A DNA stretch of 64,000 nt from Erythrobacter oryzae (GCF_030271515.1 NZ_JASCXI010000002.1:62001-126000), one strand, 5' to 3'. Positions 17,207 to 26,917 are shown, counted from the stretch's first letter. Program-made: numbers and translations. Notes: generated by a model not told the origin, from the sequence alone.

Positions 17207-18688
17207 GTGAACGGAAGTCTCACGTCCTCCCTGCTGAGCCTCGTCGGGGTCCTCGCGATCCTCGGCATCGCCTTCGCGCTGTCATCGGGGCGCCGCCATA
17301 TCAACCTCAGGGTGGTGGGATCGGCCTTCGCGCTGCAGGCTGTCACCGCGCTGATCGTGCTGCGCACCGATGTCGGGGTGGCGGTCATCGCGGGGATTTC
17401 CTCGGGCGTCATCGCGCTGCTCGATTTCTCCAAGGTCGGGGTCGAGACGCTGTTCGGCCCGCTCGACAAGAACCCCTTTGCCGGGACCTTCGTGATCGCC
17501 GGGCTGCCGGTGATCGTGTTCTTCTCGGCGATCGTCTCGGTGCTCTATCACCTCGGCATCATGCAGAGGATCGTGCGCACGGTGGGCGGCGCGATCGGCT
17601 GGATCACCGGCGTCAGCCGGGTCGAGGCGCTGGCGGCGGCGGCCAATATCTTCCTCGGCCAGTCCGAAAGCCCGCTGGTGGTGCGGCCCTACCTTGCCGC
17701 ATTGTCGCCTGCCGGGCTGTTCACCCTGATGACCGTGGGCATGGCAGGCACCGCAGGGACGATCCTTGCGATCTACGCCAGCTTCATCGGCGAAGACGCG
17801 CTGCCCTTCCTGCTGGCGTCGGCCTTCATGTCGGCGCCGGGCGGCATCCTGATGGCCAAGATCATCATGCCCGACGACCCGCTGAAGGGCATGGGCTATG
17901 ACGGCTCGGTCGCGGCGGCGGCGGTGGCGCGGGCGCGCGGGCGCGCCAACACCCTCACCGAGGCGACCCGCGTGGTCATGTATGACGAGAACGGGCAGGA
18001 GGTCGAACTCCCCCAGGCGCGGATCAGCGCGGTCGGCCCGGCCTCGATCGTCGAGGGCGGCGGCAAGGCCGACGAGGTGAGCTCGGCGGAAACCTTCGAG
18101 GAAGGCCAGCGCCCCGCCAATATCATCGAGGCCGCCGCGCAGGGCACCCAGACCGGCGTCAAGCTGGCGGTTGCGGTCGGCGCGATGGTGATGGTGTTCG
18201 TCGGACTGGTGGCGCTGGCGAACGGGATGCTCGCGGGACTGGGCGGCGGGATCGTCAACCTCGCGGCCAATATCGGCGCGCCCCTCGATCCCGCGACGGC
18301 GGCATGGTTCCAGGGGCTGAGCTTCCAGAAGCTGCTCGGCTACGTCTTCGCGCCGGTGATGTTCCTGATCGGCATTTCCGACTGGCAGCAGGCACAGGTC
18401 GCGGGCGGGTTGTTCGGCACCAAGATCGTGCTCAACGAATTCGTCGCCTTCATCGATCTGGGCGCGATGCAAGCGGGCGAGCTGACCCAGCGCAGCCGCG
18501 CGATCCTCACCTTCGCGCTGTGCGGCTTTGCCAATTTCTCCTCGATCGCGATCCAGATGGCGGTGACCGGCGGGCTTGCCCCCGACCAGCGCCCGGTGAT
18601 CGCGAAGCTGGGGTTGAAGGCGCTCGCCGCGGGGAGCCTTGCGAACCTGATGAGCGCGGTGCTCGCGAGCCTGTTTCTTCCTTACTGA
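17207..18688 (+). CDS. Concentrative nucleoside transporter (CNT/NupC family)
   Basis: Cation-coupled nucleoside importer of the inner membrane. The 493-residue sequence shows the CNT core: FGPLDKNPFAGTFVIAGLPV, FLGQSESPLVVRPYL (transport motif), SAPGGILMAKIIMPD, then EAAAQGTQTGVKLAVAVG and GFANFSSIAIQMAVTGGLAP near the end. A hydrophilic stretch of about 60 residues (about 238-300, rich in Ala, Arg and Glu) is inserted before the EAAAQGTQTG motif and is longer than in NupC of E. coli (about 400 residues in total). The start is GTG 17207, with AGGAA eleven bases upstream. The 16994-17206 gap shares promoters with the VUT gene. Confidence 0.9.
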   Translation: MNGSLTSSLLSLVGVLAILGIAFALSSGRRHINLRVVGSAFALQAVTALIVLRTDVGVAVIAGISSGVIALLDFSKVGVETLFGPLDKNPFAGTFVIAGLPVIVFFSAIVSVLYHLGIMQRIVRTVGGAIGWITGVSRVEALAAAANIFLGQSESPLVVRPYLAALSPAGLFTLMTVGMAGTAGTILAIYASFIGEDALPFLLASAFMSAPGGILMAKIIMPDDPLKGMGYDGSVAAAAVARARGRANTLTEATRVVMYDENGQEVELPQARISAVGPASIVEGGGKADEVSSAETFEEGQRPANIIEAAAQGTQTGVKLAVAVGAMVMVFVGLVALANGMLAGLGGGIVNLAANIGAPLDPATAAWFQGLSFQKLLGYVFAPVMFLIGISDWQQAQVAGGLFGTKIVLNEFVAFIDLGAMQAGELTQRSRAILTFALCGFANFSSIAIQMAVTGGLAPDQRPVIAKLGLKALAAGSLANLMSAVLASLFLPY

Positions 18689-18729
18689 ACCCTTGGCAGG
18701 CTCGCCCGCGCGGGTGTAAGGGCGCGGGC

Positions 18730-19659
18730 ATGATCAACATCGCTTCCGTCAGCCTCGCCCAGCCGCTCGAAACCATCGCCGATGAATTGGGGCGCAGCTT
18801 CGGCGAATACGGGTTCGCCGTGGTGCGCGACCACGGCATCCCGCAGGACCTGATCGACGCGGCCGAGCGGGTCTCGAAGGCCTTCTTTGCCCTCCCCGAC
18901 GAGGTGAAGCGCGCCTACAAGATCGAGGGGCGCGGCGGCGCGCGCGGCTACACCCCGTTCGGCACCGAGAAGGCCAAGGACGCCGAGGTGTTCGACCTCA
19001 AGGAGTTCTGGCACGTTGGCCGCGATCTGCCCGAGGGCCACCCGCTCGCAGAATTCATGGACCCCAATGTCTGGCCGACCGAGGTCGAGGGATTCCGCGA
19101 GACAATGAGCGCGCTGTTCAGCGCCTTCGAGGTTGCCGGGGGCCGCGTGCTCGAGGCGATTGCGCTCCACCTCGGCCGCCCGCGGGATTTCTTCGCGGCG
19201 AGCGTGGCCGACGGCAATTCGGTGATGCGCCTGCTCCACTACCCGCCGCTCGCCGAGGGCGCGCTGGAAGGGGCGATCCGCGCGGCCGGGCACGAGGACA
19301 TCAACACCATCACCCTGCTGCTGGGCGCCGAGGAAGCGGGTCTCGAATTGCTCGCCAAGGACGGCCAGTGGCACGCGGTCGACGTGCCCGCGGGCGCGCT
19401 GGTGATCAATGTCGGCGACATGCTCCAGCGCCAGACCAACGGCCGCTTGCGCTCGACCACCCACCGCGTGGTCAACCCGCGCGGAGAGGCGGCGCGGCGG
19501 GCGCGCTATTCCATGCCCTTCTTCCTGCATTTCCGGCCCGATTTCCTGATCGAGCCGCTGCCCGAATGCATCGATCCGGCCGCTGCGAATCCCCCCGAGC
19601 CGCCGATCACGGCGCATGATTACCTCTTGCAGCGCCTGCGCGAGATCAACCTCGCCTGA
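18730..19659 (+). CDS. Isopenicillin N synthase-like 2OG-Fe(II) oxygenase
   Basis: Non-heme iron dioxygenase of 309 residues. It has an N-terminal DIOX_N region (SFGEYGFAVVRDHGI) and the double-stranded beta-helix core with iron ligands His188 and Asp190 (HEDINTITLLL) and His245 (STTHRVV). Arg259 and Ser261 (RYSMPFF) would bind the 2-oxoglutarate carboxylate. Members act on diverse small molecules; no antibiotic-synthesis genes are near, so true isopenicillin N synthase activity is unlikely. It starts 41 bases after the nucleoside transporter and may share its transcript. Confidence 0.9.
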   Translation: MINIASVSLAQPLETIADELGRSFGEYGFAVVRDHGIPQDLIDAAERVSKAFFALPDEVKRAYKIEGRGGARGYTPFGTEKAKDAEVFDLKEFWHVGRDLPEGHPLAEFMDPNVWPTEVEGFRETMSALFSAFEVAGGRVLEAIALHLGRPRDFFAASVADGNSVMRLLHYPPLAEGALEGAIRAAGHEDINTITLLLGAEEAGLELLAKDGQWHAVDVPAGALVINVGDMLQRQTNGRLRSTTHRVVNPRGEAARRARYSMPFFLHFRPDFLIEPLPECIDPAAANPPEPPITAHDYLLQRLREINLA

Positions 19660-19809
19660 CCGGGCAAAATCCGAAGCATTGATCGGTCTCGGGAAATTCC
19701 TCGCGGGCGTTGCTGCAATGCAACACCCGCGCACGGAACTCGCGCAAATCGGACAGTTTTGTGGCGTTCGCGCAGACTCGCAGTAAGGAAACGCCCTCAG
19801 GGGCAGGGC

Positions 19810-19827
19810 GTGTCATCAAGCTGTCAT
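19810..19827 (+). promoter_or_regulatory. Candidate PhoB binding site (Pho box)
   Basis: GTGTCAT-CAAG-CTGTCAT: two 7-base direct repeats with 4-base spacing, differing from the known CTGTCAT-N4-CTGTCA[TC] consensus only at the first base. It ends 91 bases before the receptor's ATG, a normal promoter distance. No other Pho box was noticed in the window. Confidence 0.65.
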
Positions 19828-19918
19828 AGAACAGTCGCTTTGCCGCAAGCATCCGGGCCTAGGGCAGGCGCCGTTACCCGATTTTTTGCCACTCTCCACA
19901 GCTACAGGGGCCTCATCC

Positions 19919-22900
19919 ATGAAGCTTAAGTATCTCCTTGCAGCGAGCGTCGTCAGCCTCGCCGCGACCACCATGATCGCAACCCCCGTCTTCGCGCAGG
20001 AAACCACCTCGTCGGTCCGCGGCGACGTCACCGACCAGAACGGCGCCCCGATCGCCGGCGCGACCGTGACCGTCACCCACGTTCCCTCGGGCACGTCCTC
20101 GGTGCAGACCACCGACGCCGAAGGCGGCTTCAACGCAGCCGGCCTGCGTCTGGGCGGCCCCTTCCTCGTCGAAGTGACGGCGCCCGGCTTTGAAACCGTC
20201 TCGCAGGAAATCGGCTTCCTGACCGCCGGCCAGGCGCAGCGCATCAGCGTCTCGCTGGTCGAGCAGGGCCAGACCATCGTCGTCACCGGCAACCGCGTGC
20301 GCTCGGCGATCACGCTCGGGACCGGTGCCGCCACCGTCCTGACCGCCCGCGACATCGCTGGCGTTGCCAACATCAACCGCGACATCCGCAACCTCGCCGC
20401 GCGCGATCCGCGCGTGACGCTCGATGCCACCAACAACAACGCGATCAGCATCGCGGGGCAGAACAACCGCTTCAACCGCTTCACCGTCGACGGCGTGGCC
20501 TTCGGCGACCCCTTCGGACTCGAATCGGGCGGCCTCGTCTCCTCGCGCGGCCCCGTGCCGCTTGACGCGATCGGCGAATTCTCGGTCGAAATCGCACCGG
20601 TGGACATCCAGCAGGGCTTCTTCCAGGGCGGCGCGATCAACACCCAGCTGAAGTCGGGCGGGAACGAATTCACCTTCCTGGGCTCGGCGTACTACCAGAA
20701 CGACGATCTGCGCGGCTCGCGCGCGGACAACCTGCGCCGCGTCGGCGCGTTCGATTCGCAGGTCTACACCGCGCAGGTCACCGGCCCGATCATCAAGGAC
20801 AAGCTGTTCTTCGCGGTCACCTACGAGCGTACCCGTGACACCGTCCCGGCCGACGTCGATCCCTCGCAGCTGAACATCACCCAGGCCGAGATCGACAACA
20901 TCTCGAGCATCGCCCAGTCCGTCTACAACTACGACACGCTCGGCGTTGCCAGCGACATCGTCGAGAAGGACGACAAGCTGGTCACCAAGCTCGACTGGAA
21001 CGTGGCTGACGGTCACCGTCTGACCGCCACCTACATCTGGAACGACAGCGCGCTGCTCGCGGGCCAGACCGGCACCGGCCAGATCACCGCCACCAACCCG
21101 ACCTACAACCTGCTGTCGAACAACTACACGCAGGGCGCCACCAACCACTTCGGCATCATCCAGTCGAACAACCAGTGGTCGGACGCCTTCTCGACCCAGC
21201 TGCGCGTGTCTTACGCGGATTACCTGCGCAAGCAGGTGCCGCTCGGCGGGCGTGAATTCGGCCAGTTCCAGGTCTGCCTCGATCCGACCAACCCCACCAC
21301 TGGCCTCGCCTCGCAGGGTTCGGGTCCGCTGATCTGCACGCCGTTCCAGCAGCGCATCCAGTTCGGTCCGGACATCAGCCGTCAGGCGAACGAGCTCGAC
21401 AGCCAGTCGCTGGCGATCGAATTCGCCGCGACCCTGAAGGTCGACAACCACACCTTGAAGCTGATCGCCGAGCGTCGCCGTCAGGACGTGCGCAACCTCT
21501 TCGCCCAGCGCGTTTCGGGTGCGTTCTACTTCGACAGCCTCGCCGACTTCCAGGCGCGCCGTGCCAACGAACTGGACTACGCCGTGCCGCTGCGCGGCGG
21601 GATCGACACCGTCACTGCCGAATTCCAGAACAACAGCTGGACCTTCGGTCTGTCGGACACCATCGACCTGACCGACACGCTGACCGTGGTTGCGGGCGTG
21701 CGCTACGACCTGTTCGACACGCCGGATGCGCCGTTCTTCAACCAGTTCTTCCTCGAGCGCTACGGCTTCGCGAACAACGACACCCTCAACGGGCGTGACC
21801 TGTTCCAGCCGCGTTTCGGCGTGAACTGGCAGCCGACCGACCGCCTGCAGGTGCGTGGTTCGGCCGGTCTGTTCGGCGGCGGCAACCCGCTGGTGTGGAT
21901 CTCGAACAGCTACTCGAACCCCGGTCCGACGCTCCAGCGCATCCGTCTGCGCCGCAACGCCGACGGGAGCTTCAGCTCGCCCGATCAGGCCGCCATCGGC
22001 CTGACCACCGCGCAGCTCCAGACCCTCGGCGCCGCGTCGCTGAACAACGTCTCGGGCGGCCCGGGCGTGCCCCAGGCGCTGATCGATGCCGTCCGTCAGG
22101 CCGGTTCGGCCCTCTCGCCGACCAACGCGATCGATCCGAACTTCGAGGTGCCCTCGCAGTGGCGCTTCTCAGGCTCGGTCGATTACGAAGCCAACCTCGG
22201 CCCGCTCGGCGATGGCTGGAACCTCGGCGTCGACGTGATCTATTCGAAGGTCAACAACGCGCTCGAGTGGACCGACCTGCGCACCACCCGCGTGGCGAAC
22301 CCCGCCAACACCCTGCCCGATGGCCGTCCGCGCTACACCGTGCTGCCGGGGGCGAGCGGTGAGAACACCGACCTGCTGCTGACCAACACGAGCTACGGCG
22401 ACAGCTGGAACATCACCGCGCGCTTCGACAAGCGCTGGGATGCCGGCTTCTTCCTCAACGGCTCGTACAGCTACCAGGACGTGTCGGACCAGAACCCGGG
22501 CACCTCGTCGGTGGCGCTGTCGAACTACCAGAACACCGCCTTCTCCGATCCGAACTTCGCGGCGCAGGGGATCTCGAACTACCAGCGTGACCACCAGTTC
22601 CGTCTGGGCGCCGGTTTCGACGGCGAGCTGTTCGGCGACAACAACACCCGCGTCGAGTTCTTCTACAACGTGCGTTCGGGCCAGCGTTACAGCTTCACCT
22701 TCAACGACCCGACCCCGGGCCGTTCGGCGGTGTTCGGCGGGGTCGAGCGTGGCAGCCGCGGCCTGTTCTACGTGCCGACCGTGACCAACATCACGGCCGA
22801 CACGCGTGTTAGCTACGATACGCAGGCGACCTTCGAAGCGGTGCAGGCGCTCGTGCTGGGTTCGGAACTCAAGGAGTATCAGGGCCAGGTCGCGCCGAAG

Positions 22901-23269
22901 AACATCGGCAAGACCCCCTGGGTGCACAAGCTCGACCTGTCGTTCCGTCAGGAAGTGCCCTTCGTGCTCGGCGGCAAGCTGGAACTGATGGCCGACGTCG
23001 AGAACCTGCTGAACCTGATCGACAAGGATTGGGGCACGATCCAGCAGGTCGGCTTCCCCTACACCGCGTCGCTCGTCAACGTGACCTGCCTCTCGGCGGC
23101 CACGCCGAGCGGGGTGGCGCCCGGGACGCCCGGGGCCGGCACCGCGAACACCACGTCGGCCCAGCCCTGCGCGCAGTATCGCTACTCGAGCTTCCGCGCG
23201 CCGGTCGAAGCGACCAACATCAACGGCTCGCTGTGGGGCGTCCGCTTCGGGGTGCGCGTCCGCTTCTGA
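19919..23269 (+). CDS. Oar-like TonB-dependent outer-membrane receptor
   Basis: A 1116-residue outer-membrane protein. A signal peptide (MKLKYLLAASVVSLAATTMI, cleavage after VFA) is followed by a carboxypeptidase-regulatory/Cna-B-like domain (about 28-115, SSVRGDVTDQNGAPIAGATV), a TonB plug domain (about 120-240) and a large beta-barrel ending in the aromatic terminus GVRVRF. The N-terminal regulatory domain and the length set it apart from siderophore receptors and match Oar-type proteins. Codon use (many CGT and CTG, NN-rich repeats) suggests high expression. Start ATG 19919 is fixed by the signal peptide. A Pho box upstream suggests induction under phosphate shortage; the ligand is unknown. 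Confidence 0.9.
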   Translation: MKLKYLLAASVVSLAATTMIATPVFAQETTSSVRGDVTDQNGAPIAGATVTVTHVPSGTSSVQTTDAEGGFNAAGLRLGGPFLVEVTAPGFETVSQEIGFLTAGQAQRISVSLVEQGQTIVVTGNRVRSAITLGTGAATVLTARDIAGVANINRDIRNLAARDPRVTLDATNNNAISIAGQNNRFNRFTVDGVAFGDPFGLESGGLVSSRGPVPLDAIGEFSVEIAPVDIQQGFFQGGAINTQLKSGGNEFTFLGSAYYQNDDLRGSRADNLRRVGAFDSQVYTAQVTGPIIKDKLFFAVTYERTRDTVPADVDPSQLNITQAEIDNISSIAQSVYNYDTLGVASDIVEKDDKLVTKLDWNVADGHRLTATYIWNDSALLAGQTGTGQITATNPTYNLLSNNYTQGATNHFGIIQSNNQWSDAFSTQLRVSYADYLRKQVPLGGREFGQFQVCLDPTNPTTGLASQGSGPLICTPFQQRIQFGPDISRQANELDSQSLAIEFAATLKVDNHTLKLIAERRRQDVRNLFAQRVSGAFYFDSLADFQARRANELDYAVPLRGGIDTVTAEFQNNSWTFGLSDTIDLTDTLTVVAGVRYDLFDTPDAPFFNQFFLERYGFANNDTLNGRDLFQPRFGVNWQPTDRLQVRGSAGLFGGGNPLVWISNSYSNPGPTLQRIRLRRNADGSFSSPDQAAIGLTTAQLQTLGAASLNNVSGGPGVPQALIDAVRQAGSALSPTNAIDPNFEVPSQWRFSGSVDYEANLGPLGDGWNLGVDVIYSKVNNALEWTDLRTTRVANPANTLPDGRPRYTVLPGASGENTDLLLTNTSYGDSWNITARFDKRWDAGFFLNGSYSYQDVSDQNPGTSSVALSNYQNTAFSDPNFAAQGISNYQRDHQFRLGAGFDGELFGDNNTRVEFFYNVRSGQRYSFTFNDPTPGRSAVFGGVERGSRGLFYVPTVTNITADTRVSYDTQATFEAVQALVLGSELKEYQGQVAPKNIGKTPWVHKLDLSFRQEVPFVLGGKLELMADVENLLNLIDKDWGTIQQVGFPYTASLVNVTCLSAATPSGVAPGTPGAGTANTTSAQPCAQYRYSSFRAPVEATNINGSLWGVRFGVRVRF

Positions 23270-23300
23270 TCCGCCCGCGGGTCAACCAAGCCAATCAGGA

Positions 23301-23328
23301 GGGCGGCCCGGCAACGGGCCGCCCTTTT
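23301..23328 (+). terminator. Rho-independent terminator of the Oar-like receptor gene
   Basis: Perfect 10-bp stem GGGCGGCCCG/CGGGCCGCCC with a GCAA tetraloop followed by TTTT, 32 bases after the stop codon. Confidence 0.9.
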
Positions 23329-23384
23329 GCTTTGGCAGCCCCTGTCAGCGAGGGGCGAGAGTGAGGAAGCAGGCGCCCCGCCTC

Positions 23385-23480
23385 GAGCATGATGACGTTT
23401 CGTTGAAACGCCATCATGCTCCAGGTTCCTGTTGTCGCGCGATTTCTGACAAAACCGGTTCCCACTTTTGTCATCGCGCT
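23385..23480. repeat. Two-hairpin intergenic repeat element
   Basis: First hairpin: GAGCATGATG pairs with CATCATGCTC (23385-23421), with inner CGTTTC/GAAACG. Second: GCGCGAT (23437-23443) pairs with ATCGCGC (23473-23479) and TGACAAAA with TTTTGTCA, around AACCGGTTCCCAC. The AAAACCGGTTCCCACTTTTG core resembles a repeat seen between genes in many alphaproteobacteria. It fills the gap between the receptor terminator and the convergent hybrid-kinase gene; the rest of that gap shows nothing. Confidence 0.7.
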
Positions 23481-23543
23481 CCAGGGGCGGGGCGGCGGGG
23501 GACAGAGTGGCGCCCGTGCCGAGGGGTGCCGACGCTTGCGGGT

Positions 23544-26500
23544 TCAGCCCCCTGCGGCGGCGGAGTCCGCTGCGCCGTGGGCTTCGGCCTCCGCGATCAG
23601 CCTTGCTGCAAGCGCAGTGCAGGTCGCGGCGTCCTCACCCGTGACCAGCGCCCGTTCGAGCGCGGCGGCGGCGATGCCGAGGCCCGCTTCGCCGAACATC
23701 GCTGCGGTGCCGGCGAGCTTGTGCAGCATCCGCGCCAGATCGCCCGCACCCTCGCCTGCACCTTCGCCCGGCGCGCGCGCACCCGCCAGCGCGAGCGAGC
23801 CGTCGGCCAGCCCCGCCGCAACCGCCGCGACCGCTTCCATCCGCCGCGCCTGCCAGCGCGCCACCAGCCGCGGCGAGCGTGCCAGCGCCGAGGCGCGCGC
23901 CGCCGGATCGGCGATCCGCGCGGGGGCAGACGGGCCCTCGTCCCCCTCCTCTTCGGCGCCAATGCCCGGTGCCGCCCCGCCGGGCCCGGCCTCGACGATC
24001 CGCGTCGGCAGCCAGCGTTGCAGCGCGCGGGCGAGCTGGGCGAAGACCACCGGCTTGGCGAGGTGCCCCTGCATCCCTGCTGCCCGCGCGGCGGCGACAT
24101 CCTCGGGATAGGCATTGGCGGTGAGCGCGATCACCGGCAGCAGTCCCGGCCCGATCCCCTCGGCGCGGATCGCGCGGGTCGCGGCGAGGCCGTCGCAATC
24201 GGGCATCTGCACGTCCATCAGCACCAGATCATAGGGCCGCGCGCGCATCACCGAATCGATCACCATCGCGATCGCCTCGTTCCCGTCATGCGCGACATCG
24301 ACCTCCTGCCCGCAGCGTTCGAGCATCTCGGTCACCAGCAGGCGGTTGATGTCGTGATCCTCGACCAGCAGGATCCGCGACGGCGCGAGCCCTGCGCCCG
24401 GCCGGTCCTGCGCCGCCGCGCCCGGCCCCATGAGCGGGGTCGGGGGCTCGGCGAGCACCGGCGGCGCGGCGGGCGGGGCGAGGGTTGCGGGCAGCACCAG
24501 CGCAAAGCGCGAACCTTCGCCGGGCGTGCTCTCGACCTCGATCCGCCCGCCCAGCAGCGCGGCGAGCTGGCGGCTGATCGACAGGCCCAGCCCGGTGCCG
24601 CCATAGCGCCGCGCGGTGCTCGCTTCGCCTTGTGTGAAGGGGAGGAAGATCGACTCCAGCTGGAGCGGGCTGATCCCGATCCCGCTGTCGGCCACGGTCA
24701 CGCGCACTTCGTGGCGGGTGATGCGGTAGCTGACGGCAATGGCGCCGGCCTCGGTGAACTTCACCGCATTGCCGATGAGGTTGAGCATGATCTGGCGCAA
24801 GCGCAGCCCGTCGGTCAGCACCCAGGGCGGGCGGCTTTCGGAATAGCGGCAATCGGACTCCCCGTCGCATTCGCAGGCGAGCGTCAGCGCCAGCCCCTTC
24901 CGCTCGGCGGCGGGGCGGTGGAGCGCTGCGCATTCGGCAAGGCTCGCGTGGAGATTGACCGGCGCACGATCGATCGCGAACTGCCCGCTCTCGATCTTGG
25001 AGAGGTCGAGCACGTCGTTCAGAAGCATCATCATCGATCGGCCCGATTGCACGATCAGCTCGGCAAAGCGGCGCTGGTCGGCCGCCAGCTCGCCCTGCAA
25101 CATCAGTTCGGCAAAGCCCAGCACGCCGTTCATCGGCGTCCTGATCTCGTGGCTCATGTTGGCGAGGAATTCGGACTTGGCGCGGGCCGCGTTCTCGGCG
25201 TGGCGGCGGGCGCGGGTGAGCAGCAGTTCCAGCTCGACCCGCTCGGTCACGTCGCGCGCGGCGACCACCACCGCCTCGGGCGCGCCGGTGACCGGATCGC
25301 GCACCAGTACGCAGTCCGATTCGAGGAAAACGGGCGAGCCGTCCGGTGCGTCGGCAAAGCGCCGATAGGTCACGCGCTCACGCTCGCTCGTTCCGGCCAG
25401 CAGCCGCTCCATTGCTTCACCGGCGCGACCCTGCGCATCGGGGTGGAGCCGGGCCGAGGCATGGCGGCCGAGGAAGGTTTCGGGCGGCGTCCCCATCACC
25501 TCGGCCACCGAGGGCGAGGCGTAGGTGCACATCCCCGCCAGATCGAAGCGCAGGATCGCATCGGAGATGTTGTCGGCGAGCAGATCGACCTCGCGCTTGC
25601 CCGCCTCGAGCCGCGCCATCATCCGGTCGCGCCCGGCGAGGATCGCGGCGACGGGGAGGCCGGTGAGGAAGTTCGCCGCGACGAAGGCCTGCAGCAGGTG
25701 CAGCTCGGTCATTGCACCGCCAGTCGCTGCGATCGGGCCGTGGCCCGCGAAGGTCATCGCGCCGGCCACCACCGCCACCCCCGCGACATTGAGCGCGCTG
25801 CCGAGGCTGCCGAGCCGGAAGGCGTGGAGCAGCGTGACCGGCTGGATCAGGAACATCAGCGGATAATGGGTCTGGTTGAACACCAGATAGGCGCTCACCA
25901 TGCCGCCTCCCAGCAGGGCGGCGCTCTCGAGCGCGCCGGCGGGGGCAGGGGCGAGGCGGCCGCGCAGCCGGTCGACCAGCAGCAGCACCGGCGGCACGAT
26001 CAGCACCATCGCCATGCTGTCGGTCAGGAACCACACGAGGGCCCCGGCGCGCCAGCTGTCCCAGCTGCTGCCGAGCACGGGCATGATGAGCAGAGCCGAG
26101 ACCAGCGGGCCGACCAGCGCTCCCGCCCACACGAAGCGCGCCAGATCGCCCAGCCGGGTCATGTCCGGCTCGCCGCGCTTGGCCACGCGGGTGAGCGCGA
26201 GGATGAGGACGACTTCGCCGATATTGGCGAGGCTGAAGACCAGCGCCACGGAATCGGGCAGCTGCACCACGGCATTGGCGGCGAGGCTGGCGGCGAAGCA
26301 GGCGGCGAGCAGCGGCAGCTCGCAGCTGAGGCGGGCGCGCAGCAGCATCGCCACGAGGCAGGCATTGGGCAGCCAGATCGGGCTCACCGTCTCGCCCGCG
26401 CGGGCCAGCGCGAGGCTGAGGCAGGCGATCACGAGATAGCCCGCCCCGCCGATCAACGCGGCGGCGAGGCTGCGGCGATCGGCAGGGCCGGCGGCGATGC

Positions 26501-26831
26501 CGGTGAGGCTCAGCCAGCGACGCAGTATCGCGTGAAGCGCCTCCGCCCGCGCGTGGGTTCCGCGCTCTGGGGTAGCCGAGGCGGGGCGGGTCGCGAAGCG
26601 GCGCACGGTGCCGGGGCTCAAGGCGGAGGCACTTGCAGTTGTTGCCGCGGATGACCCCGCGGCATAGGCGCTCGCGTGTGCGGCGTGCCCGTGCGCGCGT
26701 GCGGGAGACGTACCGCCAGCAGGCGCGCGCATCGGGGCCGCGTCCGGCGGGGCGCGGTCGTCATCGGCATCCGGCGGATCGCTGCCGCGGTGCCGCTCGT
26801 GATCCAGTCCGCGCTCGATCGTGCGCTCCAT
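23544..26831 (-). CDS. MASE1-PAS hybrid sensor histidine kinase with REC and HPt domains
   Basis: Membrane-bound multi-step phosphorelay sensor of about 1095 residues. Order: a low-complexity N-terminus (to about 110); a MASE1-type block of about eight membrane segments (about 115-390); a PAS domain (LLADNISDAILRFDLAGMCTYA onward); HisKA with the phospho-acceptor in SHEIRTPMNG (about residue 558); a HATPase_c domain (NLIGNAVKFTE, DSGIGI, GGTGLGLSI); a receiver domain with Asp in LVLMDVQMPD (about 870); and a C-terminal HPt domain with His in MLHKLAGTAAMFGE (about 1036). Start is ATG 26831, or TTG 26837. No response regulator gene adjoins it, so the output protein is unknown. Confidence 0.93.
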   Translation of the reverse strand: MERTIERGLDHERHRGSDPPDADDDRAPPDAAPMRAPAGGTSPARAHGHAAHASAYAAGSSAATTASASALSPGTVRRFATRPASATPERGTHARAEALHAILRRWLSLTGIAAGPADRRSLAAALIGGAGYLVIACLSLALARAGETVSPIWLPNACLVAMLLRARLSCELPLLAACFAASLAANAVVQLPDSVALVFSLANIGEVVLILALTRVAKRGEPDMTRLGDLARFVWAGALVGPLVSALLIMPVLGSSWDSWRAGALVWFLTDSMAMVLIVPPVLLLVDRLRGRLAPAPAGALESAALLGGGMVSAYLVFNQTHYPLMFLIQPVTLLHAFRLGSLGSALNVAGVAVVAGAMTFAGHGPIAATGGAMTELHLLQAFVAANFLTGLPVAAILAGRDRMMARLEAGKREVDLLADNISDAILRFDLAGMCTYASPSVAEVMGTPPETFLGRHASARLHPDAQGRAGEAMERLLAGTSERERVTYRRFADAPDGSPVFLESDCVLVRDPVTGAPEAVVVAARDVTERVELELLLTRARRHAENAARAKSEFLANMSHEIRTPMNGVLGFAELMLQGELAADQRRFAELIVQSGRSMMMLLNDVLDLSKIESGQFAIDRAPVNLHASLAECAALHRPAAERKGLALTLACECDGESDCRYSESRPPWVLTDGLRLRQIMLNLIGNAVKFTEAGAIAVSYRITRHEVRVTVADSGIGISPLQLESIFLPFTQGEASTARRYGGTGLGLSISRQLAALLGGRIEVESTPGEGSRFALVLPATLAPPAAPPVLAEPPTPLMGPGAAAQDRPGAGLAPSRILLVEDHDINRLLVTEMLERCGQEVDVAHDGNEAIAMVIDSVMRARPYDLVLMDVQMPDCDGLAATRAIRAEGIGPGLLPVIALTANAYPEDVAAARAAGMQGHLAKPVVFAQLARALQRWLPTRIVEAGPGGAAPGIGAEEEGDEGPSAPARIADPAARASALARSPRLVARWQARRMEAVAAVAAGLADGSLALAGARAPGEGAGEGAGDLARMLHKLAGTAAMFGEAGLGIAAAALERALVTGEDAATCTALAARLIAEAEAHGAADSAAAGG

Positions 26832-26917
26832 CGCCAATTGCTGCGCGGCTGTTATAAGCCTCGCATGCGCCTTGCGGGGACAATCGCATCCGGAATGGAG
26901 CTAAGGGCTAGGAGGGC

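Noticed and set aside
18730..19659. True isopenicillin N synthase and a beta-lactam cluster
   Set aside because: Iron and oxoglutarate residues fit the wider 2OG-oxygenase family and no peptide synthetase or other antibiotic gene is nearby.
23361..26654. A 1097-codon open frame on the plus strand
   Set aside because: It lies exactly opposite the MASE1 hybrid kinase. Its product is His/Arg/Gly/Asp-rich with no domain, as expected for the complement of a high-GC gene.
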